A stretch of DNA of 64,000 nt from Serripes groenlandicus (GCA_031761405.1 JASEVX010000010.1:28747174-28811173); one strand, 5' to 3'; counted from the stretch's first letter, positions 20,296 to 31,352 are shown. Notes: generated from the letters alone by a model not told the origin. A program made the numbers and translations.

Positions 20296-23200
20296 TCACA
20301 TGTCCACTGCATTGAAGAGAGCAGAGACTGATAGACTCTTTGAGACCTTCATTCTCTCTATCTGTTGAGTGTGTCGGAACTTGTGAACTTTGATGTTTGT
20401 GATATAGATCATTTTGTGGCACACGTCGCACTCCACTTTGCGATAGACTCGTTTTTTAGGTAGCTTTCCCATCTCTAAACTGTTGTAAAAGTCCGTCCCT
20501 TGGCCGTGAAAAAATCCCTGAGATTCTTCTGAAGGTGTAAGGACTTGGGTGAATAACTGTGGAGCTGTAATAAAAGGAAAACTATTAGAAACCAAACAAG
20601 AGGAGATTTATTCTTGTGTTTGAGTAAGAATTGATTGATGGATTGTTTTGGTGTTTTATGCCGCTTTCAACAATTTTTCAGTTATGTCACAGCGTTTTCT
20701 GGGTAAGTTACCAGTACTACCGGTCCGTTTATCCTGACACCAGCCAGACTAACCCCGCAACCCTGAACACCAGGGAGGGCAGCCATTACTACCATTTTTA
20801 TAGTCTTTGGTATGACCCAGCCAGGGAACGAAACCCAGAACCTCCCGCACCTGAGGTGGACGTTCTACCATTACACCACGGAGGTGGTGTTTGAGTAAGA
20901 AGCAAAAGATGCTGCCATCGTGTGCAGGGGAGCTAAAAGGTCATACAATGAAGTTTTGCGTGATTTTGTTTGAGTTATTTTGTCATTTGGCAATTGGTTT
21001 AGATGGAGAGGTCAGGAGAGGTCATGTACAGATTTTCCAATTTTCAGCTATGACAGCCATCTTGAGGTTTGTTGATGCCAAGTTAAATGCCATTTTTAAC
21101 AGATTTTTAGTCATATCACGGCGACCAGTTCACCTACTCATTTGTTTCCTGGCTATCTCACACAACTGGCTGCTTTTCAACAGAGACTGTGCAGCAACAT
21201 GGAACAGATAAAATAATTTAGGTAGAATGCCACCTAGAAAATAATTTTGATTTATTTCCATTGAAAAAAAGAAGTAACTTCTTGTCACAGAAATTTCTCT
21301 CAAAAATGCCTGCTGTCAAAGGCATCAGACAGCAGGTTGCTTTGTTCAGTAGTGATATCCTTACCATATAGATTGTGAGTTTCACCATTTCCTGAGAATG
21401 AACTGTTTGCTGCTGATATACTTAAATCCACAACAGCATCTTCATTGTCAATATGTCCAGAATGCGGCATGTCAGTAGCTGGGTCATTAAACTGTTTTAA
21501 ACTTTCAAACATCTTCCCCGTATCATCCCCTGGATCAGGAACTTCATGTTTATCTAAATCTGGTGTCTCTTCAAAACTAACAACCTCCTCTTCACTGTCT
21601 GTGTCAAGGTCTATTTCCACTTTTACTGGCAAAGTTTTTAATTTCATTGCAGTTGGTTCTTCTAAATTCTCTTTTGCAATTTTTTTTTTGCTTGGTTCAC
21701 TTGGTACATCTATATAGTCATTGTGTTCGTTTGAAGTTGCACTGAAAATACTGTAACTGGGTTGGATATCAAGATGTGGCTGTTGATGGTATTTCGCAGA
21801 CTGGGCGGATTTCAATCTTTTTCTCTTTGACACCTCATTCGTATGGAAAACTTTACTATTTTGAAAGTGATGACCTGAAAAATGAATTGATATGTTTTTT
21901 TCTTTAGACATAAGCCAATAGATATATGAATTGGTATGTATTTTTTCAGACATTAGCTGACGGTTATATGAATTGATTTTTTTTAGACATTAGTCGACAG
22001 ATATATGAATTGATATGTGGTCTTTTTTTTAGACATTAGCTGTCAGATATATGAATTGATTTGAGTTTTTTTTAGACATTAGCCGACAGATATATGAATT
22101 GATTCGAGTTTTTTTTAGACATTAGCCGACAGATATATGAATTGATTTGAGTTTTTTTTAGACATTAGCAGACAGATATATGAATTGATTTGACGGTTTA
22201 TCTTAGACATTAGCAGACAGATATATAATTTGATTTGAGTTTTTTTTTTAGACATAAGCCAACAGATATATGCTACTTTGGAGAGTTTCATATTAACCCT
22301 TTCCCACAAACAACAAAATGTGCGGCAGGGACTTTGAAAATGTCTGGGCAAACATGTGAATATCTTTATAATTGAAAGTACAACTATTAAATATAGTTGA
22401 AACCATTCGAACAATAGTTATTTCTCCTATTGCCACATTGTGTGATCACAAGTCGTATGTTGCAGACGTGTCAAAATATGTCTGCAAGTAGGAAAGGGTA
22501 TAAAACAGGGGAAGCAAGAGAGGTCACTTGACGATAAAGCTCTTCCAAAAATACTTTTGCTCCGACACTTATTGCTTTCACCCAATTAGCAGACAGCTTT
22601 TAAGAACACTGACGCCTCTGCGTCAGACGGCTTTTAGAAAACATAGTGTCAAAAGAAGCAATTGCTCAAAACTAGCATTATCTCCTTTTGCCACAACGTT
22701 TTCCACTTTTAGTCATAGGTTATTCATTCAATTATAGAGATTTTCTATTTTTTGTCAAAATATGTTAGAAGTCGTCTGCTGCAGAATTGTCGTATGAGGG
22801 AAAGGGTTAAAGATAATTTCCATAAATTAACCTGCATATTTTTAAATTCATCCATGGCAGATTTATTATAATTTGAATGTGGAAAAGGGCTCAAACCCAT
22901 CATTTGGCAAGGTCTATTTTACATAACTTCACAATTTGTATTGAGAATTTGACATATATGAATAATAAAGACTTTTATCTAATCCTGTTTGGACCTTTGT
23001 GTCAAAGACCTGGATTCTCTATATAACTCATTGTCATCTCAAGGTGACCATTTGTGTCAATTTACCACTATGTCAAAATCTATCAAGGACTGGCTGATTT
23101 ACATTGGACAATTGAAACTCATTCAGTGTTTTACCCTTCACATTTAGGCTATAGACCCGAGTTTGCCGTATTGGCTTATTTGAAGTTGTCCTGTATATGA

Positions 23201-26200
23201 TTAATCTTTTCCCTCATTTCTGTTGCCTCTGCAGCAGACGTCTTTTTGAAAACATAGTGACCAAAGAAAAAATTGCTCAAAACAAGCAAATTTCTCCTTT
23301 TGCCACAATATTTTCCACTTTTAGTCATAGGTTATCCATTCAATTATAGAGATTTTCCATTTTTTGACAAAACATGTTCAAAGTCGTCTGCTGCAGAATT
23401 GTTGTATGTGGGAAAGGGTTAATAGGAGTTTAATGCCAGTGTCAAAGGTTTTCCAGCTAGATCTTGGCAACCAGTAGCTTTCCTGCTTTCCACACAACTA
23501 TCTTCACTGGCAGATTTCCCACATAAATTTGTTTTCGCTAAATTGATGGAAGAAGAACAAGGCTAGTCACAATGATTTTTGCCGATCATAGGAAAGAATT
23601 AGTAGACAAGCTGGGATTAGAATTCAAGACATATGGATTGATAGCCTTCATTGCAATTATTTGAAATAAGTTTGCGAAACAAGCTTTCAGCTTATATTAA
23701 TCAAGCTTGATGTCTGCTTCCTGGAGACTTAACCATTTGTTTGAAAACTTCCTGAATGCAGAACCCACTCGTCACAGCATTTGGAACAAGAGGCCGATGC
23801 CCTACCATTGCACCAATGTCTTCCACACTAGTTATTGAAGCTTGACTATCTTCTTTGAAAAAACAACGACAAAAATGCAACTATAAATATATTAATATAT
23901 ATGCAAGATGATGAAGATGAGAATAATAATTTTGACAAAGTTAACCCATTTTGTTTTTTTCTTTTTCCACAATGTTATTGTAGCACAAGGTATCCTAAGT
24001 TGTTTAACCCTTTCCCTCATACGACAATTCTGCAGCAGACGACTTTGAACATATTTTGTCAAATAATGGAAAATCTCTATAATTGAATGGATAACCTATG
24101 ACTAAAAATGGAAATGTTTTCCACTTTTAGTCATAGGTTATCCATTCAATTATAGAGATTTTCTATTTGTTGACAAAATATTGTTTAAAGTCGTCCGCTG
24201 CATAATTGTCGTATGAGGGAAAGGGTTATAAGAGAAAGGGATAAACATATATACCCATGTTAGGCCTCTCTTGAGACCCTGGTGACAGAAAATGTCCCGA
24301 TTCTTCATCGCTCGCTTTCTTCATTCTTTTGAGGAAGGACATGTGTGGAATGTCTTGACCAAACACAGGGAACTCGCTCTCTTCCTCTTGTTGTATTGGA
24401 TTCTGGTGCTTGTGGTGCACTGAAAGTGAAAGGAAGACAATGTCGAATTACAGACAGACCGGTCACATGGAAATTGTTAATTTATTAATTGTAAATACAC
24501 TCATGTACACTTTAACCTTGTTGAATCAAGTATTAACCCCCCTTTCCAATATACAACAAATTTGCAGCAGAAGTCTTTGAAGGCATGTAGGAAAAATTGT
24601 GGGAATTCTCTGTAAATGAAGGGATAATCACCGAAAAAGGTTGACCACATTATAACAAAAAGAGAATTTTTTTGTTTAGACCAATTGCTACTTTTGACAC
24701 AAATGTCTCCAAAAGTTGTCTGCTGCAGAGGCGCCAGAAAGCGTCTGTATGTGGGAAAGGCTTATGTATCTTTGAATAATGGAAACTCTGTAAAGCATCT
24801 GTATGTGGGTAAGGGTTTATCTATTAATTATACAAGGGGTGGTCCAACTTGCAAGACAGCCAGAACACTGCAAGTATCGCCTACAAAATCGTCAGATATC
24901 AACAGGGGAGCGAACCCATATAAATAAACAAGATAGAAGGAAGAAATGCTATTTGTTACAAACTCTTCCCCAAAAGAACAAATCAGCTGCAAATGACTTC
25001 GAAAACATCAAGGTTAAAGTAAAGAAAATCATTGTAAATAAAAGTCTGTTGAAAAGAATTGAAATCATTCCGACAAGCATTTTAAGTCTAATTTTTGAAC
25101 ATAGTTGAAAACATTGTTACAAACATAGATATTGCTAAACTTTTGCCACAATGCTTTCAAAAATTCTCTGTTGCAGATGCGTCAAAATACATCTGCAAGT
25201 GGGAAAGTGTTTAAATTGAAATAACTATATGTATGCATGATAATTACTAAAGAAAATTATTAGGAATCTTTCTGTAAAAGATAAGGCTTTACAATTCATT
25301 TGCGCAAGCTTTTATAAACCATTTGACAACAATGTATGAATATTTTTTCAAAGAATGGGAAAATAAAAACTTGTCTTACCTTTTAAACAATGTCGCAGAA
25401 ACTGAGATTTTAATTCCTCTTTGTCACACAGAAAATCTTTTGCTGTATCCGAGGCCATGTGAGAAAAGCCTCCATCAGTGACACTGGCTGAGAGGATGAT
25501 GGACTCTTCATCAGTATGCTTGGCCAACTGTTCTAGCTATAAGAAAGAATACAACAGAAAAGTCCATATTTAACTCTTTCCCACATACATAACAAATTGG
25601 CTGAAATATCATTATTAACAATATCTTATTCTCCTTTTGCCACAATGTTTTAAATAGTCCTCTGCTGTAGACAGGTCAAAATGCTTTTTTCAAGTGGGAA
25701 AGGGTTAATGCCAAGTTTTGTTTTTAAAATATTAAATTTTTTATGAAAATATGATCAAGCAATGTTAAAGCAGTTGTTTTGAAAGCATCAAGGTTAGGGT
25801 TTGTTCCAGCGTTCGAAATAAACTTTTTTGGCTGGTAGTAGGTACTTGCTTCCTGTTTTGAAAGAAGGTTGCAAATTCATTTTTCAGGTAGCATTAGCAA
25901 GATAAACAATAACATAACCAAGCTTTTTTACCTTTATTCTAATTTATCTAATGCCTTGAGATTATTCAAATTTATCTAATGACTTGAGATTATTCATTTA
26001 AAATCTATAATTAACATGCATCCACTTAAACTGTTGGTGGAGTTCTTATTGTCAGGTACAATGTAATTTATAAACCAATCACCTTGACAATTTGTTTGTT
26101 TGAACAAATTGATAAAAGAGGGTATAATTAAACTTGATTACTCAAGAATCATCGAGCAAAAAACAAAACTGGGCCATATTTATTCACTTAGCAAGTTTTT

Positions 26201-26842
26201 AATACTATCTTTTTGGGCAGGTAATAAGTTCCCATTTTAAATCGGAAATTTGCTACTTGCTACTGCTAATTTAGAACCCTGTGTTCTATAAAGGACTTGG
26301 CATTCAAGATACCTCAGTTGTTGGAAATTAACCTTTTCTCTCATACGACAATTCTGCAGCAGACGACTTTGAACATATTTTGACAAAAAATAGAAAATCA
26401 TATATAATTGAATGGATAACCTATGACTAAAAGTGGAAAACATTGTGGAAAAAGGAGAAATTGCTCATTTTGAGCAATTTCTTCTTTCGTCACTATGTTT
26501 TCAAAAAGCTGTCTGCTGCAGAGGTGTCAGAAAGCGTCTTTAACAATTTAAGTCATTGCTTCTGGCAGAGGCGTCAGAAAGCGTATATATGAGGGAAAGG
26601 GTTAACAATTTAAGTCACTGCTTCTGTCCAATTAGTATATGTTGTTTATCTGGCAGGGACAGTGATATGAATGAAAATACTCTTAAAATCAGAAGAAAAC
26701 TATAAAAACGAGTCCAACATACCAAGAGCTGAATTTGACTTTTAATGACAGCTTTCAGCAAGCCTTTAAAGCCAGGAACATCTTTAAGATGATCTATTGC
26801 AATATCTGGTATCTGGAACATTCTTTAAAAAGTGTTAGAAAC
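20296..26842 (-). CDS. Unrecognised acidic C2H2 zinc-finger protein (five coding exons, 399 aa)
   Basis: Coding exons 26821-26723, 25536-25380, 24419-24255, 21874-21365 and 20564-20296 join in phase; total 1200 nt including TGA. The ATG at 26821 follows an in-frame TAA six bases upstream and a CTTCAG acceptor at 26843-26844, so a 5' UTR exon exists upstream. Donors are GTATGT, GTAAGA, GTATAT and GTAAGG. Exons 1-2 (residues 1-85) form a conserved-looking helical domain (IPDIAIDHLKDVPGFKGLL ... CDKEELKSQFLRHC). Exon 4 has basic clusters (SKRKRLK; SKKKIAK) and an acidic segment with VEIDLDTDSEEEVV, which looks like a SUMO-interacting motif. The last exon has one C2H2 finger: Cys356, Cys359, His371, His375. 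A nuclear, chromatin- or SUMO-linked role is inference. If the 21365 donor is skipped, the frame ends at TGA 21300-21302, giving an isoform without the finger. I do not recognise the family. Confidence 0.75.
20625..20890 (-). repeat. SINE family 1, full length
   Basis: All parts are present in reverse: tail TTTTGGTGTTTTATGCCGCT, middle CCGGTCCGTTTATCCTGACA, GGGAGGGCAGCCATTACTAC, and a head with both boxes (AACGAAACCC; GGACGTTCTACCATTACACC). It sits in the last intron of the zinc-finger gene. Confidence 0.85.
21108..21190 (-). repeat. SINE family 2, tail-end fragment
   Basis: TAGTCATATCACGGCGACCA, GTTCACCTACTCATTTGTTT and CTGGCTGCTTTTCAACAGAG match the body of the family. Confidence 0.6.
21886..22275 (-). 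repeat. Minisatellite abutting the acceptor of zinc-finger-gene exon 4
   Basis: About eight or nine units of 42-58 bp. Plus-strand consensus is TTTTTTTAGACATTAGCCGA followed by CAGATATATGAATTGATTTGAG, with a variable T run. The unit next to exon 4 (plus strand AAAAATGAATTGATATG) is a degenerate copy that contains the CATTTTTCAG acceptor. On the minus strand several units are open, which extends the exon frame upstream artificially. Confidence 0.8.
22293..22503 (+). mobile_element. Hairpin MITE, subfamily B, diverged
   Basis: TTAACCCTTTCCCACAAACA at the left, degenerate core, and GTCTGCAAGTAGGAAAGGG at the right. Within intron 3 of the zinc-finger gene. Confidence 0.75.
22608..22810 (-). mobile_element. 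Hairpin MITE, left end missing
   Basis: Starts at CACTGACGCCTCTGCGTCAG; core AAGCAATTGCTC; complete right arm to GTATGAGGGAAAGGG and TTAA. Confidence 0.75.
22815..23200. other. Intron 3 of the zinc-finger gene, nothing recognised
   Basis: AT-rich sequence between two MITE copies. Confidence 0.3.
23201..23422 (-). mobile_element. Hairpin MITE, TTAA-bounded
   Basis: TTAATCTTTTCCCTCATTTC left end, core AAAATTGCTC/AAGCAAATTTCTCC, intact right arm and TTAA. The segment corresponding to GACGCTTTCTGAC is deleted. Confidence 0.8.
23440..23645 (-). repeat. SINE family 2 copy
   Basis: TAGCTTTCCTGCTTTCCACA, ATTGATGGAAGAAGAACAAG, GACAAGCTGGGATTAGAATT and TGGATTGATAGCCTTCATTG follow the family order. 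Confidence 0.65.
23683..23830 (-). repeat. Third SINE-like family, copy with tRNA-like head
   Basis: CTTTCAGCTTATATTAATCA and GTCTGCTTCCTGGAGACTTA mirror the sequence following the 13.6 kb array; GCCCTACCATTGCACCA at the end is an A-box complement. Confidence 0.5.
24004..24229. mobile_element. Hairpin MITE rearranged into a near-perfect palindrome
   Basis: The left arm (TTAACCCTTTCCCTCATACG through AACCTATGACTAAAAATGG) is followed, with the normal core absent, by an inverted copy of itself (CCACTTTTAGTCATAGGTTA through GTCGTATGAGGGAAAGGG). Each arm is about 105 bp and the arms differ at only a handful of positions. Confidence 0.85.
24533..24822 (+). mobile_element. Hairpin MITE, subfamily B, with duplicated right tip
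   Basis: TTAACCCCCCTTTCCAATAT left end; right end GTCTGTATGTGGGAAAGGC at 24764; the tip recurs as CATCTGTATGTGGGTAAGGG at about 24799-24818. Confidence 0.7.
24950..25215 (+). mobile_element. Degenerate hairpin MITE, subfamily B
   Basis: ACTCTTCCCCAAAAGAACAA, CAGCTGCAAATGACTTCGAA, and a right end GCGTCAAAATACATCTGCAA GTGGGAAAGTG. In intron 2 of the zinc-finger gene. Confidence 0.6.
25570..25708 (+). mobile_element. Short hairpin MITE with internal deletion (139 bp)
   Basis: Both TTAA ends are present (TTAACTCTTTCCCACATACA; CAAGTGGGAAAGGG) but the left arm and half the core are deleted. It lies just upstream of exon 2 of the zinc-finger gene. Confidence 0.8.
25720..26330. other. Intron 1 of the zinc-finger gene
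   Basis: AT-rich. A 33-bp direct duplication (TAATTTATCTAATGxCTTGA) lies at 25938-25995. Nothing coding. Confidence 0.35.
26338..26605 (+). mobile_element. Hairpin MITE with its right end and flank duplicated
   Basis: After the first GTGTCAGAAAGCGTCT the sequence switches to TTAACAATTTAAGTCATTGC TTCTGGC, then repeats GAGGCGTCAGAAAGCG and ends GAGGGAAAGGG TTAACAATTTAAGTCACTGC. The flanking host sequence has been copied into the element. Confidence 0.8.
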
Positions 26843-26849
26843 CTGAAGA

Positions 26850-28170
26850 AGAAAACAAATGGACATGAATGATTAAATTTACATATTATCTTACACATTT
26901 GCTTGGTTTTAGAATACTAGAATTATTAAAGAGTATTTATTTTTTACCGCAATATACCCTAATTAACCTCAATATCAAAATCTACTGATGTAGACTGATA
27001 CTATCACTAGGGTGAAGAACTGATTTTTAGCTCCAGTGGATGAAAACCAGTCAAGCTTATGTAATGGAGTCTTGTCCATTGTGTGTGCATGTGTTAACAT
27101 TTTGCTTTAAAGACATCTCTCCTCTGTAACCACAGGGCAAATTATGATGAAACTTTATAGGTAGCATCCTCTCACTGGCCTCTCTAAACTTAATTCTTTC
27201 AAATAGGTTGGATCCAAAAAGAATTCTAGTTTGTATGGCAATGGGAAGAAAACAAAATTAAAGTTAAACATCTGATCTTAAACTATTAGGCCGATTTTCA
27301 AAAAATTACGTAGAAATGTTTCATTGCTGACATTCTACAAAGCTACTTCAAGATGTGCTTATTGCAAGAAAAGCCGCTAGTCAAGGGGGATGGGGAAAGA
27401 GACTGTTTTGCCTTATATAAATAACTTAAATGTAAAAGGTTTTCTACCAATCATTATGGCTTGAAGGAATCTAAGTGTGTCGGTCACCAATGGAAAAAAA
27501 TCCTATTTTTTTTGACAATACACCATATATACTTTCCAAGATAACAGTTCTACAGATAAGCTGCGTATTTGAGTAAAAACTCAATTAAAATTGTCAAATA
27601 CCCAATTAATTCATTTTACAAGCCCTGCATATCATATCATTATGTCCAAAACAAAACCCAATTCAATCAATATTGACTGCGTATTGGCAACTTTCTTCTA
27701 TTTCAAGAAATATCATATACATTTCGTATACTGAACTAGCCGACTGAAGCCAACCAGTAGGGGTTGTACTAGTCACTTGATCAACAACCTGGTGAAGTGA
27801 GCTTTTTATAAGCAGCCAATCATTGCACAGTTAACTAAAAGTTGCGATTTTGGCTGAATTATATCATCGAAAAAATTGACAAATTGAAAAGAGTGAAATG
27901 AGTGTTTTAGACCGCTAGACAGTTAATTAAGACATTGCAATGAAAGTTAAGAGTCCTATTAGTCATTATTAAGTCCTATTGTCATCATATATCGAAAGAC
28001 CACAGGATAAAACTTGTGCAAAAAGAGGATGTATATCCTGACGCTATTAATTCAGGTTAGTATTAAAAGTGAAGTAAAAGATATTTGATAGTCAAGTAAG
28101 TTGTGTACCTCGGTTTAAACTGCACAATGAAACAATTACTAGAAAAAGGCTATACAAGATTCAGTGCTTT
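26850..28170. other. Upstream of the zinc-finger gene, nothing recognised
   Basis: AT-rich with no open frame or repeat boundary I can support. Should contain the upstream 5' UTR exon implied by the acceptor at 26843. Confidence 0.3.
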
Positions 28171-28177
28171 CATTAAG

Positions 28178-28300
28178 CGGACGTGGACGTAATATACGTC
28201 CGAAAAATCCCAAAAAACGTCCGAAAATTGAGCACTCGACGTTTATTATACGTCCAGAAATTCCCCAAAACGTCCGTAAATTTACACATGGACGTTTTCA
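28178..28300 (-). repeat. GGACGT-rich tandem pair
   Basis: On the minus strand two units of about 55 bp share GGACGTTTT, GGGAATTT and GGACGTATAATA blocks. ACGTC/GACGT occurs repeatedly. A related two-unit direct repeat (GTCGGACGTTTTCTATATCT, about 80 bp) is at 28532-28683. Confidence 0.6.
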
Positions 28301-28838
28301 GAATAACCCTAAATAAAGTATAAAGGGTGAAAGTGCAGAGGTGAACGTGTAAAAAATCGATAATTGTCAAAGCACGAGTACACGCTTAACCGAGTTCTTA
28401 TCGTGTGTACCTGACATCACCTTGACGACCTCTGTTTGTAGGGTAGTTTAACTTGATTACGCTAATTGGATTAAAAGTTTGCCTAATCCGACGACGGTCT
28501 TTCTTTCAAATAACGTTAATTAATTAATTAGGTCGGACGTTTTCTATATCTTTTAAAAATATTTGATGACGAGAAATACCAAATTATCACTTCGGTAACT
28601 ATAAAATTCGGACGTTTTCTTTATCTGTTAAAAATTTTTGTTGATGATTTATACCGATTATCACTTCGGAAACTATAAATTGGAAGTTATTTATATATTC
28701 TGTATGCATAACTACTTGGAAAATATGCAGCCTCGTTCCTAATGGATTCCTCCCCGAATAATGAATTTGATTGGTTAGAATTGAAATAATAAATACGTCA
28801 TCAATCTATTCTGAAGAGGTACTTTCCGAGATTCCAAA

Positions 28839-28935
28839 ATGGCGGATGTAAAATATTTTTTTGCCGACATTTTTCGAAATTTCGACTCTGAAGCAGAATT
28901 TGAGGGCATTGAAAGTGCAGATTTGATAGATATTA
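28839..28935 (+). CDS. Isolated first coding exon, acidic, unrecognised
   Basis: ATG in a strong context (CCAAAATGGCGG) opens 32 codons (MADVKYFFADIFRNF ... FEGIESADLIDI) that stop being continuous at a consensus donor, GTAAGAC. Aromatic and acidic residues with a FEG motif recall the start of several invertebrate transposase-related or lineage-specific proteins, but the match is weak. No second exon is visible downstream on the plus strand. It may be a real upstream exon of a gene with distant exons, or a relic. Confidence 0.35.
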
Positions 28936-29109
28936 GTAAGACGACTTTATGCTTCTCTGCCATACCTTGATACTGACATTTCCCGCGATTAACAGCTGAA
29001 TTGTTCGAGAGAAATTAGCGAACCACTCACCCCCTATTCGGCCTGGACTTTTTGTTGACATTGCCAGCAAAGCTTTACCGGTTGTCATCATTAATAAAAT
29101 CAAATAAAT

Positions 29110-29590
29110 AAACACTATTATTTTTGTTTAAATAGATGTATATTTCAAACGACCCATTGCTTTGTCATAGTTATTAAAATCAAAAAAATAAACATTTATT
29201 TTTGTTTAAATAGATGTGTAACCAAAACGTCGCAGTTATGACACACGTATCAATGACATAAGAAACATAATTTCTCCTTTTACAATTTATTTTATTTAAT
29301 AAAAGTAAATAAATAAATAAGCATTCCTGTTAACGACAAATACAAAACTTCCAGAATTCTGACAAAAATTCCTAAAATTTTGACCAGGAATTTAAAAATT
29401 CCTGGAATTGGCCCTTAATGAGAGCACTGAGATTGTGAAAACGTTGTTAACCTATTATAGAGTTTAGATCTAAAAATAAATACATTTTCTTGTTATATTT
29501 TATAATGGGCAGGCAGGCCACACTGCAGTGAGATATGTTGCAAAAAAACAGCTACTAATTGTAACAAATTAAATATTTCGAACTTAAATA
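29110..29590. other. AT-rich spacer with a short direct duplication
   Basis: AAATAAACATTTATTTTTGT TTAAATAGATGT occurs twice (about 29101-29136 and 29184-29218). Nothing coding. Confidence 0.35.
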
Positions 29591-29594
29591 ATCA

Positions 29595-30065
29595 ATTAAC
29601 AGCAGAAGACGAATTTTGAAAGTTATACTGTTGACAATGAACAAAAAGTTCATACTTTTGTCTACTTTGATAATCATAAGTCTAAGTTTCACTGTCTATT
29701 CTCCCCCATAAATCTTTTATCCAAATTCTTTGAAAGAAGTCTGCTGCAGGCTCCTTAAATGTGAAGAGGGATGGTAATAAAAAAAAAAAAAATCAACAAT
29801 TCCTAGTTGTTCATATCTGTATCCCAAAGTTTAACTCCATACCCTAAATGTTCAAAGAGCACAATGCAGCAGACAACTTTTTAAAAACATTGTGGCAAAT
29901 ACAGGAGTTTCTCATAAAAATGAGCATATTTTCCTTTTAGAATGTTTTAATTTTATTGATTAATTATAATTTCATTTACATATTGAGATTATTTCCATAT
30001 TTTTGTTTACACCCTTTCAAAGTTGTCTGCTGTAGATCTTTGTCTGTAGGAAAGCATTTATCTAT
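29595..30065. mobile_element. Two degenerate hairpin-MITE remnants
   Basis: 29598-29770 keeps CAGCAGAAGACGAATTTTGA and GAAGTCTGCTGCAG; 29850-30060 keeps AATGCAGCAGACAACTTTTT, the core and AGTTGTCTGCTGTAGATCTT. Confidence 0.5.
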
Positions 30066-30334
30066 TAAATGAGAAGGATTTATGTAAATCATAAGATCAT
30101 GTAAGAGATCTTAAAATACTCAATTGAAATTACTAATGAGCTTATGAAAATTGAAATACTCAATTGATTTTTTTGAATACTCAATTACTTTGGATGCATG
30201 GAGCAATACTCAAGTAACATAAAAAGCTTATCTGTAGCACTGAAGACGAGATTTTTTTTTTTTCTTCATCTGTTGGGTAACATCAGAGCTCTAGATAAGG
30301 TTTCTTTTATGTTCTAAATCGTTATTTTACCTTC

Positions 30335-30411
30335 TAACCCGATGATGTGGGTACTCAAAACAGTTGTCTCAATGAGACAATTCTTTTGAGTACCCACATC
30401 ATAGGGTTTGA
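30335..30411. other. 77-nt near-perfect hairpin
   Basis: AACCCGATGATGTGGGTACT CAAAA and TTGTCTCA pair with TGAGACAA and TTTTGAGTACCCACATCAT AGGGTT; the arms are about 35 nt with one or two mismatches and the loop is minimal. Candidate miRNA-like precursor or palindromic MITE. Confidence 0.6.
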
Positions 30412-30419
30412 TTGAAGGA

Positions 30420-31215
30420 GATATTGTGGGGAAAAGATGTGTATACTCCTCCTTATCTGGACCTCTGTAATATGCAGTGCTCACTCAGTCATATGAACTA
30501 AATATGAGGTTAATAATTGTAAGGTGCACAACACAATGGTAAAAATCATATCAGTTTTTCCTTCAGTTAAATTTTAATTCTTAATTTGTTGTGTATGGAG
30601 CTATTTTTATTTAATACCAAGTCAATCCTGTCTACTTCACGTATGCTTTTACAATCTGCTTTTTATGGCATTAAATAAAGATGACAGAAATGCTTGTAAA
30701 AACGACTACGAGGTGCGAATGTATACGGGTACGAAATTAACTTTGGACAAAATGGCGAGTTTTAACGTGAATAGTTCTAAAAAAATGTAAATCACTAGTT
30801 AAATATCAACTCTGTTCCAATACAAATGTTGACATTTTACTAAAAGTATTCAAATATCATCCACACAAAAACACAAACAAATATGCAGCGATGTCAGGAG
30901 AGGCGAACAGGTCTACGGTCGAATCTTGGATGGCAGCATTTCTATTGACCCACGCGATCAACAGACTTTTGTGTGTTTCAATTAACAAAGGAAGTTGTGT
31001 GTATACGTTACAAAACATGAATTTATGCAATGGATCAATTAAAAACTTCATTAACGGCATTTTTTGTAGAATCTCTTACCGAACAATATGCTGAGAAACA
31101 TACGTAAACAAAGAGCAGGAAATGACAACAATGATAAATTTGGAAGCAAATACTTTTTATTAACAACAAGGAAAAATAACGTATTAGTGTCAGTGTGTGG
31201 CATAGGCGCTACGAA
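30420..31215. other. Intergenic, nothing recognised
   Basis: Overlapping open frames on both strands at 30857-31094 have no domain or consistent splice sites and look fortuitous. Confidence 0.3.
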
Positions 31216-31220
31216 AGTGG

Positions 31221-31352
31221 TTAAACCCTTCCCCACATATAGCTTCTTTCCGACACCTCTGCAGCAGATGAATTTTGAAATAAATGTGAAACATAATGAA
31301 CAATTTCTCCATTTGCCACTATGATTTCAACTCTAAAAAATAATCATACTAA
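31221..31352 (-). mobile_element. Truncated hairpin MITE
   Basis: TTAAACCCTTCCCCACATAT, CACCTCTGCAGCAGATGAAT, half the core, then lost after AATAATCATACT. Confidence 0.65.

Noticed and set aside
22115..22414. 99-codon frame rich in YICLLMSK repeats
   Set aside because: It is the minus-strand reading of the splice-adjacent minisatellite plus a MITE.
24803..25108. 101-codon frame with basic composition
   Set aside because: Lies over MITE ends in an intron of the zinc-finger gene; no homology recognised.
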